Positions 51,331 to 61,788 of a DNA stretch of 64,000 nt are shown piece by piece. The DNA comes from CAYMEV01 sp964389675 [NCBI: uncultured Candidatus Sumerlaeota bacterium] (GTDB taxonomy: Bacteria > CAYMEV01), in NCBI GenBank assembly GCA_964389675.1, contig CAYMEV010000002.1, forward strand, positions 208,710-272,709, read 5' to 3'. A model generated the notes under the pieces. That model was given only the letters and a program-made list of their open reading frames with translations, made no database searches and was not told the origin of the DNA. Every line of letters starts with the position of its first letter. The stretch's first letter is position 1. The translations under genes were made by a program, and so were the position numbers.

Positions 51331-52315
51331 CCTGTCCGCCGGCGAATCAATAGCCCTGAAAAGAAGAATAGAAGAGATTGACCTTGCCGGGAAAAGGCTG
51401 GATATAGTGCTTGTTCATCTTTATCCTGTGATCTCAAGGCATTTTGCCCAGGCATTAATAAGCGAAGGTTTCGTTTATGTAAATAAAGAGAAGGCATTGC
51501 GCAAATCAACCAGGCTGAAGTATGGCGATATGATTGAGCTGCTGGAGTATAAAAAGGGATGTGAGGAACAGCCTGCCCCAAAAAAGATAAATCTAAGGAT
51601 CTTATATAATGATGATGATATATTTGCTGTGGATAAGCCTTCAGGTCTCACTGTCCACCCTGGGGGAGGCAATTATCAGGATACGCTTGTAAATGCACTG
51701 CTTTATTACAAGGAAAGGTTTAATCTCTCATTATCGGATATTCAGGGAATTGACAGGGCTGGTATTGTGCACAGGCTTGACAAGGATACCTCGGGTGTTA
51801 TGATAATTGCAAAGAATAATGATTCACACAGGAAACTGCAGCATCTTTTCAGAGAACGCAAGGTAAAGAAGGAATATATTGCCTTAACATACGGTGAGAT
51901 GAAGAAGGATACCTATGATGTCGATATACCTGTAGGCAGGGATAAAAAGAACAGGCTTATATTTTCGCCGAGAAGCGAAAATCCAAAGGAAGCACTGACA
52001 AAGATAAGGGTTTTTACCCGCTTCAATGGCTACAGCCTTATAAAAGCGCACCCCCTGACAGGGCGTACACATCAGATAAGAGTCCATCTTAAGGAATTGG
52101 GGCACCCTGTGGTCGGAGATATTATTTACTCCCAGAAAAAAACAGGAAAAATCCTTAATCTTTTTGCAGGGGATAAAACAAATCCAAGATTAATGCTTCA
52201 CAGTTTTAAGATTTTGTTTCCTCATCCTTATAAAAATGATATTATAATAATTAAAGCAAATGTTCCCTCTGATTTCAGGAAGTGTTTTAGGATACTAAGA
52301 ACATATAATGGTTAG
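51323..52315 (+). CDS. rluD: RluD-family 23S rRNA pseudouridine synthase
   Basis: 330 residues with an S4 RNA-binding N-terminal domain (KRLDIVLVHLYPVISRHFAQALISEG) and an RluA-type catalytic domain. The catalytic Asp is in IVHRLDKDTSGVMIIAKNN. AVDKPSGLTVHPGGG, LTGRTHQIRVHLKELGHPVVGD and DILYS-type end are intact. RluD modifies helix 69 of 23S rRNA; the paralogues RluA and RluC cannot be excluded. It overlaps lgt by 8 nt and the sensor-kinase gene by 8 nt. Confidence 0.92.
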   Translation: MSNLSAGESIALKRRIEEIDLAGKRLDIVLVHLYPVISRHFAQALISEGFVYVNKEKALRKSTRLKYGDMIELLEYKKGCEEQPAPKKINLRILYNDDDIFAVDKPSGLTVHPGGGNYQDTLVNALLYYKERFNLSLSDIQGIDRAGIVHRLDKDTSGVMIIAKNNDSHRKLQHLFRERKVKKEYIALTYGEMKKDTYDVDIPVGRDKKNRLIFSPRSENPKEALTKIRVFTRFNGYSLIKAHPLTGRTHQIRVHLKELGHPVVGDIIYSQKKTGKILNLFAGDKTNPRLMLHSFKILFPHPYKNDIIIIKANVPSDFRKCFRILRTYNG

Positions 52316-53561
52316 ATTATTAATAGTTGATGATTCAGATATTATCAGGAAACAGCTCAGGAAGTTTCTTGAAAGCAAAAGGGGATATTCTGTCGAAGAG
52401 GCCTCGGACGGGCTTGAAGCCATCCAGGTATTGAAAGCAGATCCGGACTTTGATATTATCGCCCTGGATGTTGAAATGCCCAGGCTTAATGGCCTGGAGA
52501 CTCTCAGAGGCATATCTTCAATGGATATTGATGCAACTCCGGTCATGATAACATCCAGGAGTGATTTCAATACTGTCATACAGGCAATACGGCAGGGGGC
52601 ATATGACTATATTACAAAACCAATTGATTTTGAGAACCTTTTGATCATTATCGACCGTACCCTTGAAAAGCGTGCGCTTGAAAAGGAAAACAAGAGGCTG
52701 ATAGATGACCTGCAGAAGATGAACAGCAACCTTGCACAGCTTGTCAGGCAGAGAACCAAGCACCTTGCTGAGGCTGAACAGAAATCCAGGACATATGCCA
52801 ATCAGCTCGAAAAGGCTTATGAAGAGCTTAAGAGCCTTGACAGGATGAAGGGTGATTTCATTTCTCTTGCCTCTCATGAATTGAGAACACCGCTGGTGCT
52901 GATTAAGGGCTACAGCGAGATATTGCTGAGAAAGAGGTATGGTGATATCCCGCATCAGGTTGAGAGTGCGCTGAAGATACAGAATGATAATATAGAAAAA
53001 TTGAGCGAGATCATTAATGAAATACTGATGATAAATAACCTTGAAGTACTTGAGAATATATATAAGGAAGAAAACCTTGACATTAATCCGGTGCTCGTTG
53101 AAGCTTATGAATCACTCAAAGAATTTATTAACCTCCGCAACCAGGTATTCAAGTCTGATCTTTATGAAAAGCCTTTGCTGGTCAAAGGCAATAATAAACT
53201 GCTTTTCTATGCTGTCCATAACCTGATAATAAATGCCATTAAGTTTACCCCTGATGGTGGTGTCATTACTCTTAGGTCTGCATTGAAAAACTCTGAGAAT
53301 AGGCCCATGGCAATAATTTCAGTATCTGATACAGGTATAGGAATACCGGAAGATGCTCTGGAAAAAATCTTTACACCCTTCTATGAAGTGAAAGATATCA
53401 AGTATCACAGTTCAGGCAAGTTCCAGTTTCTGTCAGGTGGGCTTGGAGTAGGGCTCAGTATCTCCAAGAGCATCATATCCCAGCACTCAGGGCAGATTGC
53501 CGTTGAAAGCTCTCTTGGAAAAGGAAGTACCTTTTATATATCCCTGCCTCTGGTTTATTAG
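52308..53561 (+). CDS. Response-regulator/histidine kinase hybrid
   Basis: 417 residues, soluble. Receiver domain 1-120: LLIVDDSDIIRKQL, phosphoacceptor Asp 54 in FDIIALDVEMPRLNG, VMITSRSD, and YDYITKPIDFENL. A coiled coil follows (~120-185). The kinase core has H-box SLASHELRTPLVLIKGYSEIL, N-box VHNLIINAIKFTPDGG, G1 DTGIGIPED, F-box FTPFYE and G2 GGLGVGLSISKS. A receiver at the N-terminus means its kinase activity is probably gated by phosphotransfer from another kinase, as in some two-step phosphorelays. Partner unknown. It overlaps rluD, and the operon appears to end here. Confidence 0.92.
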   Translation: MVRLLIVDDSDIIRKQLRKFLESKRGYSVEEASDGLEAIQVLKADPDFDIIALDVEMPRLNGLETLRGISSMDIDATPVMITSRSDFNTVIQAIRQGAYDYITKPIDFENLLIIIDRTLEKRALEKENKRLIDDLQKMNSNLAQLVRQRTKHLAEAEQKSRTYANQLEKAYEELKSLDRMKGDFISLASHELRTPLVLIKGYSEILLRKRYGDIPHQVESALKIQNDNIEKLSEIINEILMINNLEVLENIYKEENLDINPVLVEAYESLKEFINLRNQVFKSDLYEKPLLVKGNNKLLFYAVHNLIINAIKFTPDGGVITLRSALKNSENRPMAIISVSDTGIGIPEDALEKIFTPFYEVKDIKYHSSGKFQFLSGGLGVGLSISKSIISQHSGQIAVESSLGKGSTFYISLPLVY

Positions 53562-53600
53562 ATATAAGGGAATTAGCTGCAGGATCACGCCTTATAAATA

Positions 53601-53628
53601 TTGACATTGTTTTCTATAGAAATAGGAT
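53601..53628 (+). promoter_or_regulatory. Predicted promoter of the activase gene
   Basis: TTGACA at 53601-53606 and TAGGAT at 53623-53628, 16 nt apart, in the 106-nt gap between the sensor kinase and the activase. Confidence 0.5.
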
Positions 53629-53667
53629 AAATTCATAAAAATTTATAAAACAGGCTTGCAAAAATAT

Positions 53668-56600
53668 ATGTATGCTGGAATTGATGCAGGATCTATTTCA
53701 TTTAAGATAGTGATCCTTAAAGATAATGGTGAATATCACAGGGAAACAATATTTCACCGTGGAGAGCCTGTCAGGGTGTTTAATGGTCTCCTTGAGCGGT
53801 TTAACCTGTCAGATGAATTGAACAATATGATGATAAACGGCAGATATGGAGCCCTGCTTTCCAATCTGCACAAGATTGCCCTTGTCGATCCTGTCAGGGC
53901 CCTGGTAAAAAACCACTCAGGCGGCATAAGCAGGATCATTGATATTGGAGCATCAAAGCTATGCATGATCGAGCTCAAAAAAGGAGCTTTCCAGAGGCTC
54001 AATACCAACTCATTATGTGCTTCAGGGACTGGAGCTTTTCTTGATCAGCAGATGAAAAGAATGGGCATAGGCTATAAGATGCTGAAAGACATCAGATTTA
54101 TTGAAAATCCTCCATCCATTGCTACCAGGTGTGCAGTTTTTGCCAAGAGTGATCTTATTCACAGACAGCAGCAGGGATATTCGATAGAAATGCTGTGGAA
54201 CGGATTAGTAAAGGGTATGGCAGAATCTGCATTTTCCACCCTTTTCAGGGGGAAGAGCAACTGCGGTGATGTAATGCTTATAGGGGGCCTGACAAGGAAT
54301 AAAATATTCATAAAGTACCTTGAGAGGCTTCTGCAAACGTCGAAACTTTCTGTATCTCCTGATTCATGCTATTATCAGGCAGAATCTAACCTGAAATACA
54401 GAATGCTTGACAGGGGTTTTAATAAATATGCAGATATCTATATTATTGACAAGAAAACCGAGGCACCTCTTAAAATTGAGAAAACCAGAGGGCATGATCA
54501 TACCTGGGAAATCGATTGCTATGGAAATGAGGTCGATCTGTTCAGCATGAAAAAGGGGACAGATGGGGTTTATATCGGTGTGGACATTGGTTCTACAAGC
54601 ACCAAGCTGGTAGCAGCGGACGCAGAAGGTACAATCCTTTTTGGATTATATACAAGAACAGGGGGAAAGCCTTTAGAAGCATTCAAGAATCTCTTAAGGG
54701 GCATAAAAAGGCTGGATGATGAATATTCCCTTAAGCTGAGGATATCAGGGTTTGGAACTACAGGCAGCGGAAGGAAACTTGTCGGTAAATTTGCCGGATC
54801 AGACCTTATAGTTAATGAAATAACAGCACATCTCAAGGGTGCCATCAAGGAATACCCTGATGTAAGGACCATTTTTGAAATAGGGGGCCAGGATTCAAAA
54901 TATATCTCCGCTGAAGATGGGTGGATGAAAGATGCTAATATGAATTATGTCTGCGCTGCAGGTACAGGCTCTTTTATAGAGGAACAGGCCTCAAACCTTC
55001 AGATAAAACTGAATGATATAGAAAATATATGCAGTGGTGTAAGCCCGCCTGTTTCAAGCGACAGGTGCACAGTGTTCATGGAGCAGGATGCAACACAGCT
55101 TCTGATAAACGGCTTTACAAAAGGCGAGGTCATGGCTTCAATGCTGTATTCTGTATGCAAGAATTATCTAAACAGGGTTGTTCAGGCACGGCCCGTCATA
55201 GACCCGGTTCTGTTTCTGGGAGCAACTTCCAAGAATAGAATGCTGGTCAGGGCTTTTGAGAATATTCTGGGCAGAAAGGTCCATACATCATTATACGGCC
55301 ATATAACAGGGGCAATAGGAGTAACCGAAATGCTCAGGAAAAATCCGCCGTCCCGGACAAAGTTCAGGGGACTGGGGATATCCGGGGCCGATGTCGATAT
55401 TACGGAGACGAACTGCAGTCTGTGTAATAACCGGTGCAGGATTACTATTATGAATATTAATTCAACAGGGGAAAAAATAAGCTGGGGATATATGTGCGGT
55501 AAAGAGCCTGAAGCAAAGTCAGCAAAAAGGATCAATTCTCTCAGGTATATTGCTAAGCTTGAAGGCATTCTGTTTCCAGAATCAAAAAAATCCAGGAACG
55601 ATTACAGGTTATATTATCCAAGAGCCCTGCAGTTCTTCTCTCATTTTGCATTATGGAGGAAATTTTTCGACACCCTGGATATTGACCTGTTGCCATCAGA
55701 ACCTACTGGACAAAGAGTTGCATCACTTGCAAGAGAATATTCCATATCAGACTTCTGTTATCCCCTGAAGATATCCATAGGGCATATCATAAGCCTTATC
55801 GCCGATAACAGGATGCCTGTGTTTTTGCCTTACAATATACAGGATACGCCAAACCCTGTCACAAAAAAAAGCCATTTCTGCCCGATAAGCCAGGGTTTTC
55901 CATCGATTGTCAAAAATACCCTGGATTATAACAGCATCCATGACTATCAGCTTATAAGCCCTGTTATTGATCTTGAAAGGAACAGCCAGCATAATTCTGA
56001 TAATCTTTACAGAGCGCTTCATGAGCATTTCGCAGTATCCAGAAAGGACTGCAGGAAGGCATTTGATCTGGCGCTTGAATATCATCAGTCCTTAAACAGG
56101 ACAAAATTTGAAACTGCTCTTAAAATCAATAATGATATCAGGAAGAAAAACAGGGAATGTATTGCATTGCTTGGAAGGCCCTATAATATTCTCGATAAGG
56201 TTCTAAATCTGGATCTCCTGAAGAGCATAGGCCAGTCAGGTTTTGAAATAATACCGGGAGACCTTCTTCCTGTAAGGCGCTGTGACCTGAACCCCGACCT
56301 TGGCGATATTTACTGGTCATATGGCCAGCACCTGGCTGCATGTGCGGAATTTATAAAAAAGGAACCGGGCATGTTTGCCATATACCTTACAAATTTCAGC
56401 TGCGGCCCTGACTCATTCTTATTAAGCACAATTGAGAAAATTATGGGCAGGAAGCCCTTTTTAATCCTTGAGCTGGATGAACTTGGAGGAAATGCAGGTT
56501 ATATCACGAGATTAGAAGCATTCTATGACCGGATTGAGAATTATACTAAAAACCCTGAGAAGAATAGGTCCGGAGAATCAATATGCCTGAAAATGGATAT

Positions 56601-57753
56601 AAAAAATTCAATAAATGGCCACAGGGTCTATATACCCCCGATCCATCCATTCGCAACAAAGCTTATAAGCCATGCATTCAGGGCTTTCTCCGTGGATGCC
56701 GTTCCAATGCTGAAGGAAGATATGCAGACATATCTGCTGGGCAGGTCAAAAGTAAGGGGATCTGAATGCATGCCGGCTGCATCCACTATAGGGACTTTCA
56801 TGCATTATTTAAATGGCAACGGCAGCAAACCAGGGCTTCTTTTTATGCCGTGTACAAGCGGCCCATGCAGGTTCGGGCAGTACGCAAGGCTTCATGACAG
56901 CATTATTAAGTCAGATAATATGAAGGCATCCATCTTTTCTCCATCAAGTGAGGATGATTACAGGAGCATAAAAGGCAGGCTTCGCGTACACCTTATCAGG
57001 AGTGTTATCCTGTCCGACCTCCTGACAAAACTGGGCTGTGCTCTAAGGCCGTATGAGAACAATCCAGGTGATGTTGACTCTATAATAAAAAGATATATTA
57101 ATATCCTTTCAGAAGCCCTTGAACAGAAAAAAGGCCTGCTGAAGATACTAAAAGGACTGAAAAATGAGCTGTGTTCACTCGGGATTGACCGGAATAATCC
57201 TAAAAAGCCGCTGATAGGGATTGTCGGCGAGATATATGTCAGGAATTCACCTTTTTCAAATTCCTTTCTCATAAGAAATATAGAAAAAAACGGGGGCGAG
57301 GCATGGATGACCTCTTCTATTGAATGGCTTTATTACACATCATCACTTTTATATGAGAATAATAAGAGCATGGGGCATTATTTTAAGAACAGGCTTATAA
57401 AAATGTATCTGGCTTATCTTGAGAACAGTATATTCAGTATTTTCTCAGATTTCATAGACCACAGGACTGAGCCTGATATAGATGATATTCTGCAGGCAGG
57501 ACAGGAATACATACCCCTTGAGTTTACAGGCGAGACCATCCTGACGGTAGGCAGGGGTGTCCATTTCATAAAGCAGAAAGCGGATATGATTGTCAATGTC
57601 GCTCCGTTCTCATGCATGCCGGGAGCCATCAGCAGTGCAATTTTCAGAAATATTTCCAGGTTTTACGGTGTTCCTATCATATCCATGTTTTATGACGGGG
57701 AGACAGATTTTAATGACCTGCTGTCCACATATATAAGCAATCTTAATTGTTGA
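53668..57753 (+). CDS. Giant 2-hydroxyacyl-CoA dehydratase activase-like protein with two ASKHA domains
   Basis: About 1361 residues. Two ASKHA/BadF-HgdC-type ATPase domains occur in tandem. The first has YAGIDAGSISFKIVIL and Cys motifs LCASGTGAFLDQQ and RCAVFAKSD; the second (~residue 300 on) has GVDIGSTSTKLVAAD with VCAAGTGSFIEEQ and RCTVFMEQD. In HgdC each subunit of the dimer gives two Cys to one [4Fe-4S] cluster; here both halves may supply the site within one chain. The rest includes a CxxC/CxxxC segment (CSLCNNRCRITIMN) and a large DUF2229/HgdB-like region (MPCTSGPCRFGQYARLHDS). Start ATG 53668 or TTG 53656. No dehydratase subunits are adjacent. Confidence 0.85.
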   Translation: MYAGIDAGSISFKIVILKDNGEYHRETIFHRGEPVRVFNGLLERFNLSDELNNMMINGRYGALLSNLHKIALVDPVRALVKNHSGGISRIIDIGASKLCMIELKKGAFQRLNTNSLCASGTGAFLDQQMKRMGIGYKMLKDIRFIENPPSIATRCAVFAKSDLIHRQQQGYSIEMLWNGLVKGMAESAFSTLFRGKSNCGDVMLIGGLTRNKIFIKYLERLLQTSKLSVSPDSCYYQAESNLKYRMLDRGFNKYADIYIIDKKTEAPLKIEKTRGHDHTWEIDCYGNEVDLFSMKKGTDGVYIGVDIGSTSTKLVAADAEGTILFGLYTRTGGKPLEAFKNLLRGIKRLDDEYSLKLRISGFGTTGSGRKLVGKFAGSDLIVNEITAHLKGAIKEYPDVRTIFEIGGQDSKYISAEDGWMKDANMNYVCAAGTGSFIEEQASNLQIKLNDIENICSGVSPPVSSDRCTVFMEQDATQLLINGFTKGEVMASMLYSVCKNYLNRVVQARPVIDPVLFLGATSKNRMLVRAFENILGRKVHTSLYGHITGAIGVTEMLRKNPPSRTKFRGLGISGADVDITETNCSLCNNRCRITIMNINSTGEKISWGYMCGKEPEAKSAKRINSLRYIAKLEGILFPESKKSRNDYRLYYPRALQFFSHFALWRKFFDTLDIDLLPSEPTGQRVASLAREYSISDFCYPLKISIGHIISLIADNRMPVFLPYNIQDTPNPVTKKSHFCPISQGFPSIVKNTLDYNSIHDYQLISPVIDLERNSQHNSDNLYRALHEHFAVSRKDCRKAFDLALEYHQSLNRTKFETALKINNDIRKKNRECIALLGRPYNILDKVLNLDLLKSIGQSGFEIIPGDLLPVRRCDLNPDLGDIYWSYGQHLAACAEFIKKEPGMFAIYLTNFSCGPDSFLLSTIEKIMGRKPFLILELDELGGNAGYITRLEAFYDRIENYTKNPEKNRSGESICLKMDIKNSINGHRVYIPPIHPFATKLISHAFRAFSVDAVPMLKEDMQTYLLGRSKVRGSECMPAASTIGTFMHYLNGNGSKPGLLFMPCTSGPCRFGQYARLHDSIIKSDNMKASIFSPSSEDDYRSIKGRLRVHLIRSVILSDLLTKLGCALRPYENNPGDVDSIIKRYINILSEALEQKKGLLKILKGLKNELCSLGIDRNNPKKPLIGIVGEIYVRNSPFSNSFLIRNIEKNGGEAWMTSSIEWLYYTSSLLYENNKSMGHYFKNRLIKMYLAYLENSIFSIFSDFIDHRTEPDIDDILQAGQEYIPLEFTGETILTVGRGVHFIKQKADMIVNVAPFSCMPGAISSAIFRNISRFYGVPIISMFYDGETDFNDLLSTYISNLNC

Positions 57754-57766
57754 GCGGTATTATAGC

Positions 57767-59275
57767 ATGAAAAAGAGAATAATATATTATCCGTTTTTGA
57801 TATTATCGGCCATAATTCTTGGATTATCAAGAGAAAGCCTTATGATGTCCTTTTTTTCATTTATATCAATAATCCCCCTGATATATGTCTGCAGTTTTGA
57901 GAAATCTCTAATGGCCGGTTTTTCATCAGGCCTGGTTTACGGATTTGCATACAATATCATTCAGGTGCACTGGATCATTAATACCATGGTAAATTATGGA
58001 GGTTTATCCATTATCGAAGCCGCCATTGTATTGGCCGTGCTATGCCTTTATTTAGGGCTGTTCTGGGGTATATTCGGAATTATAGTCAATTACACTGAAA
58101 AAAGAAACTGTCCGTTTTTTATTCTTCCGGGGATATGGGTGATCATTGAATATATAGTTACTTATCTCTTTACAGGGTTTCCATGGACGCTTGCAGGCTA
58201 TAATGTCAGCAAAAACCTCATTATTATACAAACCCTTGATATAGGTGGCATATACCTGCTATCTTTTCTTCTGATCAGCATAAATATTCTAATATATAAT
58301 ATAATTATGCGCAGGTCGAGGGCCTTAAGTATTATGCTTCTAATATTGATTGTATCATCTGTAAGCATTTATGGATTTTTTCGAATTGGCCAGCTTAAAA
58401 ACCGGTATGAAGAAAATAAAAAGAGGGCTGTCCTTATTCAGCCAAATATAGATCAGGGCGAGAAAATGGATTTCAGCCGAAGAACTGCCATATTGAACAG
58501 GATGCTGGATTATCTGGATGAGATAGATACAGAAGGCACAGAGCTGGTTGTTTTTCCTGAGACTGCATTCAATACCGGAATAAGGGACAGCATATATTTT
58601 TATAAAATTTCTGAATGGGTGAGCAGGAATCATATACCTGTCATTACCGGTACCGTCGATCATGTACGCACCAAAGACGCGTGTTTCAGCTTTAATGCCA
58701 GCCTTTTCATAGATATCGACCATTACAGTTTCTACCATAAGAATCATCTTGTACCTTTTGGCGAGTACCTTCCCCTTTCGAATTTCCCGATCCTGAAAGA
58801 ACTGAGGAATATTATACCTGCAGATGTCGACAGGGGAGAAGAAAGGACTTTTTTTATCGATAAGGATGGATTTACCATTATTACCCCTATATGCTTTGAA
58901 ATAATATTCCCTGAAGAGATTGCAGGCTGGGCCAAAGACAAAGCTGACCTTATAATAACCCTGACCAATGATGCATGGTTTGGAAGGACAAAGGCATCCT
59001 TCCAGCACTTTGACAAGGTGGCATATAGAGCTGTTGAGAACAGAATACCATCAATTATGCTGGCTAATACAGGCGTTTCAGGTTTTGTGGACATTACTGG
59101 AAAAAGATATGGCATGACCGGCATTTTCACAGAATCGGTCGTATATGATGAGATAAATGTACATGAACAGAAAAAGACGATCTGGAACAGGATATATCGA
59201 TATAATCTGTTTTTCTATATTATTCTTACTGCAATTCTGCTATATGCAGGGATAAGAAAAAGAAGCATTGAATAA
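57767..59275 (+). CDS. lnt: Apolipoprotein N-acyltransferase
   Basis: N-acylates the lipoprotein Cys amine in the inner membrane, the last step of lipoprotein maturation. 502 residues. An N-terminal polytopic part (~7-205) is followed by the nitrilase-like domain. The Glu-Lys-Cys triad is visible: Glu 265 in VVFPETAFN, Lys 325 in FYHKNHLVPFGEYLP, and Cys 376 in ITPICFEIIFP. DAWFGRTKASFQHFDKVAYRAVEN is conserved. It follows the activase by 13 nt, so the two are probably one transcript though unrelated in function. Confidence 0.94.
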   Translation: MKKRIIYYPFLILSAIILGLSRESLMMSFFSFISIIPLIYVCSFEKSLMAGFSSGLVYGFAYNIIQVHWIINTMVNYGGLSIIEAAIVLAVLCLYLGLFWGIFGIIVNYTEKRNCPFFILPGIWVIIEYIVTYLFTGFPWTLAGYNVSKNLIIIQTLDIGGIYLLSFLLISINILIYNIIMRRSRALSIMLLILIVSSVSIYGFFRIGQLKNRYEENKKRAVLIQPNIDQGEKMDFSRRTAILNRMLDYLDEIDTEGTELVVFPETAFNTGIRDSIYFYKISEWVSRNHIPVITGTVDHVRTKDACFSFNASLFIDIDHYSFYHKNHLVPFGEYLPLSNFPILKELRNIIPADVDRGEERTFFIDKDGFTIITPICFEIIFPEEIAGWAKDKADLIITLTNDAWFGRTKASFQHFDKVAYRAVENRIPSIMLANTGVSGFVDITGKRYGMTGIFTESVVYDEINVHEQKKTIWNRIYRYNLFFYIILTAILLYAGIRKRSIE

Positions 59276-59612
59276 ATAGCCTCCGTAACCGGCCTTCCCT
59301 CTGTTGAACCGGCATCTGTCCCCAGGCTTTATATGATCCCGGGTATCCAGGTCTCAGGCGATTTTTCAGAAATTATTTATATCCCAAAATTTCTTGATTC
59401 AATATCTGATATATGGTATTATTATAAATGATAGAGTTAGGTAAGTGGTTTTTTAGGCATTTTGCCTGGTTTAATGGATATTCTAACTAATTGGTTTTGG
59501 GAGATCACCTGCAGCATTAATATGCTGATTCGATCCCATTTCCTTTCTTTTCATTAAATAATCAAAAGAATCCACCTGCCCAGATAAAAAAATTATGGAG
59601 GTGACGAGACTG
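59276..59612 (+). promoter_or_regulatory. 337-nt intergenic region: ablA promoter and structured leader
   Basis: This is the only gap over 300 nt. It holds a promoter, TTGATT at 59394-59399 and TATTAT at 59417-59422 with a 17-nt spacer, and a leader of roughly 180 nt. Within the leader a two-part hairpin (59498-59538) can fold. A -GGAGGTGA- ribosome site at 59598-59605 precedes ablA. No open frame with a credible start is seen. The first ~110 nt after lnt show no clear terminator. Confidence 0.55.
59498..59538 (+). promoter_or_regulatory. Stem-loop in the ablA leader
   Basis: Outer stem TGGGA plus TC (59498-59506, with a GA bulge) pairs with GATCCCA (59532-59538); inner stem CAGCAT/ATGCTG (59512-59517 and 59522-59527) closes a TAAT loop. 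It could be a regulatory RNA element; no known riboswitch consensus was recognised. Confidence 0.4.
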
Positions 59613-60947
59613 ATGATTAGCAGATCATTAGCGCTGAATAAGCTTGCAAAAAGGATTGACCCGGATATAGTCAACAAAAACTGGTATGACTGGAAATGGC
59701 ATATCAGGCACAGCATAAAGGATATTGAATCATTTGAGAGACTGCTGGATATAAAGTTTTCAAAACAGGAGAGGGAATTTTACCAGAATACGTGTAAAAA
59801 GTTCCCTATGTCGATTACCCCTTATTATCTATCTTTGATCGATGTCGGGAATTATAAGCATGATCCGGTATTTAAGCAGTCTTTTCCTTCACGGGAAGAG
59901 CTGATAATAAACAGGTATGATATGAAGGACCCTCTCTCAGAGGATAAAGACAGCCCTGTTGAAGGAGTTACGCACAGGTATCCTGACAGGGTGCTTTTCC
60001 ACATATCAAATGTCTGTTCAATGTACTGCAGGCATTGCACCAGGAAAAGGAAGGTCGGGGATATTGATTATATACCCGACAGGAAAACTATTAAAAAGGG
60101 GTTAAGGTATATAAGGAACACACCGCAGGTCAGGGATGTCCTTCTTTCAGGAGGGGACCCTCTCATGCTCTCGGACGAATATCTTGAATGGATTTTACAG
60201 GAATTAAAATCTATCCCTCATGTTGAGATAATCAGGATTGGAACCAGAATGCCAGTTGTCCTTCCATACAGGATTACTGATGAACTGGTAGACATGCTTA
60301 AGAAGTATAATCCACTCTGGCTTAATACTCATTTTAACCATCCGAGAGAGATTACCTCATCATCAAAAACAGCTCTCAGGAAGCTTGCTGATGCAGGGAT
60401 CCCACTTGGAAACCAGTCTGTCCTCCTGGCTGGAATAAATGACTGCCCAAGAATAATGAAGAAACTTGTACATAAACTTGTTCAGAACAGGGTCAGGCCG
60501 TATTATCTGTATCAGTGCGACCTGTCAGAAGGCCTGGAGCATTTCAGGACGCCTGTTGGCAAAGGAATTGAGATTATAGAGAATCTGATAGGGCATACAA
60601 CAGGATTTGCAGTTCCGACCTATGTCATTGATGCACCGGGTGGGGGCGGGAAAATCCCCATTATGCCGAATTACCTGATAAGCTGGTCAACCAATAAGGT
60701 TGTCCTCAGAAATTTCGAGGGGGTAATAACAACATACAAGGAACCTGATTCATATGAGCCCATCTTTTGCGACAGAAAATGCGATGAGTGTGCACTGCCG
60801 CTGAATACTGAGGAAGCAGAAGAATCAAAGGCTATCGGCATAAGCCAGCTTTTATCCGATTATGATAATACCATATCGCTGGTACCCCAGGATAATGAAA
60901 GGATAGGCCGGAGGGACGATCAGAATGATGACGGGGAATCAGCCTGA
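59613..60947 (+). CDS. ablA: Lysine 2,3-aminomutase (N-epsilon-acetyl-beta-lysine pathway)
   Basis: Radical-SAM, PLP-dependent enzyme that turns L-lysine into beta-lysine. 444 residues. The cluster motif is [16 protein letters not shown] (CxxxCxxC) in the segment [16 protein letters not shown]. Also present are [57 protein letters not shown] and [18 protein letters not shown] with the PLP-binding Lys. The C-terminal [12 protein letters not shown] resembles the zinc ligands of clostridial KamA. ATG 59613 is preferred: GGAGGTGA is 7 nt before it, while the longer ATG at 59595 precedes that site. It overlaps ablB by 23 nt, the reason for the ablA name. Confidence 0.92.
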   Translation: MISRSLALNKLAKRIDPDIVNKNWYDWKWHIRHSIKDIESFERLLDIKFSKQEREFYQNTCKKFPMSITPYYLSLIDVGNYKHDPVFKQSFPSREELIINRYDMKDPLSEDKDSPVEGVTHRYPDRVLFHISNVCSMYCRHCTRKRKVGDIDYIPDRKTIKKGLRYIRNTPQVRDVLLSGGDPLMLSDEYLEWILQELKSIPHVEIIRIGTRMPVVLPYRITDELVDMLKKYNPLWLNTHFNHPREITSSSKTALRKLADAGIPLGNQSVLLAGINDCPRIMKKLVHKLVQNRVRPYYLYQCDLSEGLEHFRTPVGKGIEIIENLIGHTTGFAVPTYVIDAPGGGGKIPIMPNYLISWSTNKVVLRNFEGVITTYKEPDSYEPIFCDRKCDECALPLNTEEAEESKAIGISQLLSDYDNTISLVPQDNERIGRRDDQNDDGESA

Positions 60948-61788
60948 CAGTATGGATTATATTACGGAAATAGGAGCTGGAAGCATTATACAGCATGGCA
61001 GGTATAATGCCAGGATTTATCTGATGAAGCTGTTTTTTGATGATTATCCCTTAATTATCAAGGAAATGGAACGAATAGCTGTGAGGGAAAATTATGGGAA
61101 AATAGTTGCAAAGATACCTTCATGGGCCTATGACGGTTTTATCAGTTCCGGATACAAAAAAGAGGCTATAATTCCCAGGTATTTCCTGGATGGAACAGAC
61201 CTTTATTTTGTATCAAGGTTTCTTGATAAGAGTAGAAGCAAGGATCCAAGAACAGAGTATTGCGACGATGTGATAGAAACCTCTCTTGCCAAGGATAAAA
61301 ACAAAAAAGCAGCCTGCCTGGGCACAAAATATCATTATAAGATCCTGGAAGACAATGATGCTGATGAGATAGCAGCTATATACAGGCAGGTATTTAAAAC
61401 ATACCCCTTTCCGATATTTGAGAAAGAATATATCCTTAAAACAATGAGGGATAACCTTATCTATTTCGGGATTTTCAATGGAAACATGCTTGTATCGGTA
61501 TCATCCACTGAAATAGATAAGGAAAACAATAGCGTGGAGATGACTGATTTCAGCACACTGCCTGAATACAGGGGAAATGGTTTTGCGGGCTATCTTCTTT
61601 TTAATATGGAAAATGAAATGAAGAAAAGAAATATCAGGACCTTTTATACTATTGCAAGAAGCATGTCCTACGGTATGAATATAACCTTTGCAAAAAACAG
61701 TTATATCTACAGCGGCAGGCTGATAAACAATACAAACATAAGCGGGAGCATTGAAAGCATGAATATATGGTACAAGGTCATTGTTTAG
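60925..61788 (+). CDS. ablB: Beta-lysine N6-acetyltransferase
   Basis: GNAT acetyltransferase that forms N-epsilon-acetyl-beta-lysine, a compatible solute known from methanogens and some bacteria. 287 residues. The GNAT core is at ~135-245 with [27 protein letters not shown] and the acetyl-CoA loop [27 protein letters not shown]; the N-terminal half (~5-110) matches the AblB-specific region. ATG 60925 (with an adjacent ATG at 60928) lies inside ablA and has a GAGG 10 nt upstream. Translational coupling to ablA supports the pathway call. Confidence 0.88.
   Translation: MMTGNQPDSMDYITEIGAGSIIQHGRYNARIYLMKLFFDDYPLIIKEMERIAVRENYGKIVAKIPSWAYDGFISSGYKKEAIIPRYFLDGTDLYFVSRFLDKSRSKDPRTEYCDDVIETSLAKDKNKKAACLGTKYHYKILEDNDADEIAAIYRQVFKTYPFPIFEKEYILKTMRDNLIYFGIFNGNMLVSVSSTEIDKENNSVEMTDFSTLPEYRGNGFAGYLLFNMENEMKKRNIRTFYTIARSMSYGMNITFAKNSYIYSGRLINNTNISGSIESMNIWYKVIV

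Noticed and set aside
59276-59612. Known riboswitch classes (c-di-GMP, c-di-AMP, lysine) before ablA
   Set aside because: No consensus core of these classes could be found by reading; only an unclassified stem-loop is claimed.
59613-60947. Aminomutase as EpmB, the enzyme supplying beta-lysine to EF-P
   Set aside because: The overlapping AblB-like acetyltransferase and the full-length KamA-type C-terminus point to the osmolyte pathway; no EpmA is present.
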